Source of the DNA: Candidatus Collierbacteria bacterium
GTDB lineage: Bacteria > Patescibacteriota > Microgenomatia > UBA1400 > MFAQ01
DNA: 20,581 bases
Assembly (NCBI GenBank): GCA_003531665.1
Contig: DQFC01000022.1
Location: 1-20,581 of the forward strand
Reading direction: 5' to 3'
Every line of letters starts with the position of its first letter. Position 1 is the first letter of the stretch. Positions 19,097-20,581 of this stretch are shown here, piece after piece. A program made the translations under genes and the position numbers. The notes under the pieces are model-generated. The model saw only the letters and a list, made by a program, of their open reading frames with translations, was not told the origin of the DNA and made no database searches.

Positions 19097-20581
19097 AAAA
19101 TTCATATTTTTCTTCTTATTACTTCTCCTGTGCTTTACCGGAAAGGCACGGGCTTTCAAGGCGGAAACGTATGTTTCTTTTGCTAATCCGGTCAGGGGTT
19201 CGGAAGGTTGGGGGAATCCCAAGCAGACCCCTTTAGACCTGCCTATTTATCAATATCGTGAATCCACCTCCTCGGCATACCCGATTACCTGGCTGCTTCG
19301 TTACGACGCTGTAAAAGATGCCACTATGTCGGCATTCTTCAGCGGTCTGATAGAAACAGATAAGAATCAGTCTTTAGGCTCATTTTTGGAAATCACTCCC
19401 AGATTAACGGAAGCGGCCAACGTAATTCATCCGGGAGGAATCTCTCTTTTTAACGCCAATCGTATTTTTCTTTCCGGGTACCAGATTGAGGATAGAAAAA
19501 AGCTAATAGATACATATATGTCTGCTTTTTTTGTTCGTTTCGGTTTTTATCCCAAGTCGGTATCTGCATGGCATTTGGATAGTTATAGTTTGCAGTATCT
19601 TCAGTCTAAGTATTCTGTTTTGACGGCCATGAACTGCGACGATCAATACAACACCGACAGTTATCGCCTGTGGGGTGGATATCTCGGGAGCCCCTATTTC
19701 CCCGACAAAAACAATTCATTGGTACCGGCTGACAGTTTCGATAATCGTATCAATCTGGCTATGGTTCGTTGGGCTCAACGAGATCTGTTTAATTTTTACG
19801 GATCCAATAACGCATCTCTTTATTCGGTTCAGGTAAACGATTATTTGACGTTGGGTCAAGACACAAAGTATTTTGAAAAGTTGCTTGCTATGTATGATCA
19901 AAAAGGAGTCAACGATTTTACCTACGTAAATGTTGGCTTAGAAAATGACTACGATCTATCTCTCTACAAAAACGAAATTAAACATGTATACAAATCCCTA
20001 AAGGATAATAATGACAGATTCAATTTTCACCCCATCTCACTTTCGGACTTTGGAGATTGGTTCAAGGCCCGTTATCCCGAAAGCTCTCCGGCCTATTATT
20101 ATCAGACAGGGGATCCTACAGGGGTCAACTCCGGTGAGGTATTCTGGTACCAAAGTCCTTTTTATCGTCTAGGTCTCAAATCGGAAAACGGCAATACCTA
20201 CATTATTGATTTCAGAGTTTTCAATCGGGAAATTTACGAAGATTATTTTGCAACCCCCAATCACGATCTTGAACTTTTCCACGAAGTTCCGGCGGTAATT
20301 GATTCAGTAAAATTTCCCGGTACGGAAGTAGCTCTTGATATAGATTTACAAAAAGCCGACCTTGTTCGTTCCAAGCAGTGGGATTACTGGCAAACTTCAC
20401 TGTGGCAGGACGGAAAGTTGCTCACTCTTCAGCCTGACAAAATTGTCTTTTCCAATTTTACCGCCCCATTGGTTGCTTCCAAAGACATAACACCCATTGT
20501 AACCAAGTCCGGAGTTATCTGGAAATTTACTCCACATACTCCTTTCAAAAACACCACCCACCTCACATGGCTCTTCTGGCT
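19089..20581 (+). CDS. Large secreted protein, 3'-truncated by window edge
   Basis: The frame is open from ATG 19089 to the window end, 497 codons with no stop, so the C-terminus is missing. A clear signal peptide is present: RK, a hydrophobic run at about residues 5-17 and an ARA site near residue 22. The mature part is acidic and aromatic. Its first 180 residues contain WLLRYDAVKDATMSAF, LGSFLEITPRLTEAANV, SVSAWHLDSYSLQYL and LTAMNCDDQY. This pattern recalls polysaccharide-deacetylase-like or GH57-like barrels, but I cannot name the family. From about residue 350 the chain looks beta-rich. It starts 8 bases inside the flippase gene, so it is co-expressed with the glycan export genes; an extracellular glycan-active enzyme is a reasonable but unproven reading. 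Confidence 0.75.
   Translation, partial: MLRKFIFFFLLLLLCFTGKARAFKAETYVSFANPVRGSEGWGNPKQTPLDLPIYQYRESTSSAYPITWLLRYDAVKDATMSAFFSGLIETDKNQSLGSFLEITPRLTEAANVIHPGGISLFNANRIFLSGYQIEDRKKLIDTYMSAFFVRFGFYPKSVSAWHLDSYSLQYLQSKYSVLTAMNCDDQYNTDSYRLWGGYLGSPYFPDKNNSLVPADSFDNRINLAMVRWAQRDLFNFYGSNNASLYSVQVNDYLTLGQDTKYFEKLLAMYDQKGVNDFTYVNVGLENDYDLSLYKNEIKHVYKSLKDNNDRFNFHPISLSDFGDWFKARYPESSPAYYYQTGDPTGVNSGEVFWYQSPFYRLGLKSENGNTYIIDFRVFNREIYEDYFATPNHDLELFHEVPAVIDSVKFPGTEVALDIDLQKADLVRSKQWDYWQTSLWQDGKLLTLQPDKIVFSNFTAPLVASKDITPIVTKSGVIWKFTPHTPFKNTTHLTWLFW

Noticed and set aside
19716..19901. Minus-strand 61-codon frame
   Set aside because: Shadow of the long secreted-protein frame, which runs open through the window end.

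Overview
The window looks like a piece of a Candidate Phyla Radiation (Patescibacteria) genome, most likely Microgenomates-like. This is inference from several signs seen together: short dispersed palindromes sitting inside reading frames (the one in trmD reads as a CLPAGR-type peptide), near-absence of Shine-Dalgarno sites, a C-terminally short TrmD, a free-standing four-helix-bundle (S23-type) gene, a DUF4239 protein, and many polyprenyl-phosphate glycosyltransferases. No rRNA, tRNA or CRISPR array was seen, so the placement is not proven. The window is almost fully coding and has no gap over 300 bases.

Layout. (1) 1-3110: a tight rmlA(partial)-rmlB-rmlC-rmlD operon for dTDP-L-rhamnose. (2) 3116-6099: an operon with its own promoter-like box, encoding a secreted helical protein, a single-pass membrane protein, a membrane-anchored SurA-N-type chaperone without a parvulin domain, a membrane-anchored SagB-like nitroreductase and a small helical protein. 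(3) 6103-7674, minus strand: a remnant copy of the trmD 3' end, a DUF4239 membrane protein, and trmD with a palindrome and a 17-bp direct repeat in frame. (4) 7675-9646: a divergent promoter region full of repeats, a CDGSH iron-sulfur protein with an extra Cys-rich tail, a polyprenyl-phosphate-sugar synthase fused to GtrA, and an S23-type gene bracketed by inverted octamer arrays. (5) 9647-20581: an envelope glycosylation block with a GT-C enzyme divergent from a GT2 over a symmetric -10 box, then two ArnT/PMT-like GT-C enzymes, an oligoribonuclease, an ALG5-like GT2, a PTPS_related membrane protein, a Wzx-like flippase and a secreted protein cut by the window end.

How the genes work together. 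The GT2 proteins are expected to load sugars on a polyprenyl-phosphate carrier. The multi-pass GT-C proteins would use those carriers on the outer face of the membrane, the flippase would export lipid-linked oligosaccharide, and the rml operon would supply the rhamnose donor. Together they point to glycosylation of surface proteins or polysaccharide.

The most unusual content is small-scale. It includes four kinds of short repeats: a degenerate 8-bp tandem repeat, a 20-bp perfect palindrome, a covarying 26-bp hairpin and a GTCATTGCGAG-type repeat. Several lie in frame inside genes. There is also a recurring layout of a TATAAT-like box 6-8 bases before the start codon, which suggests leaderless transcripts.
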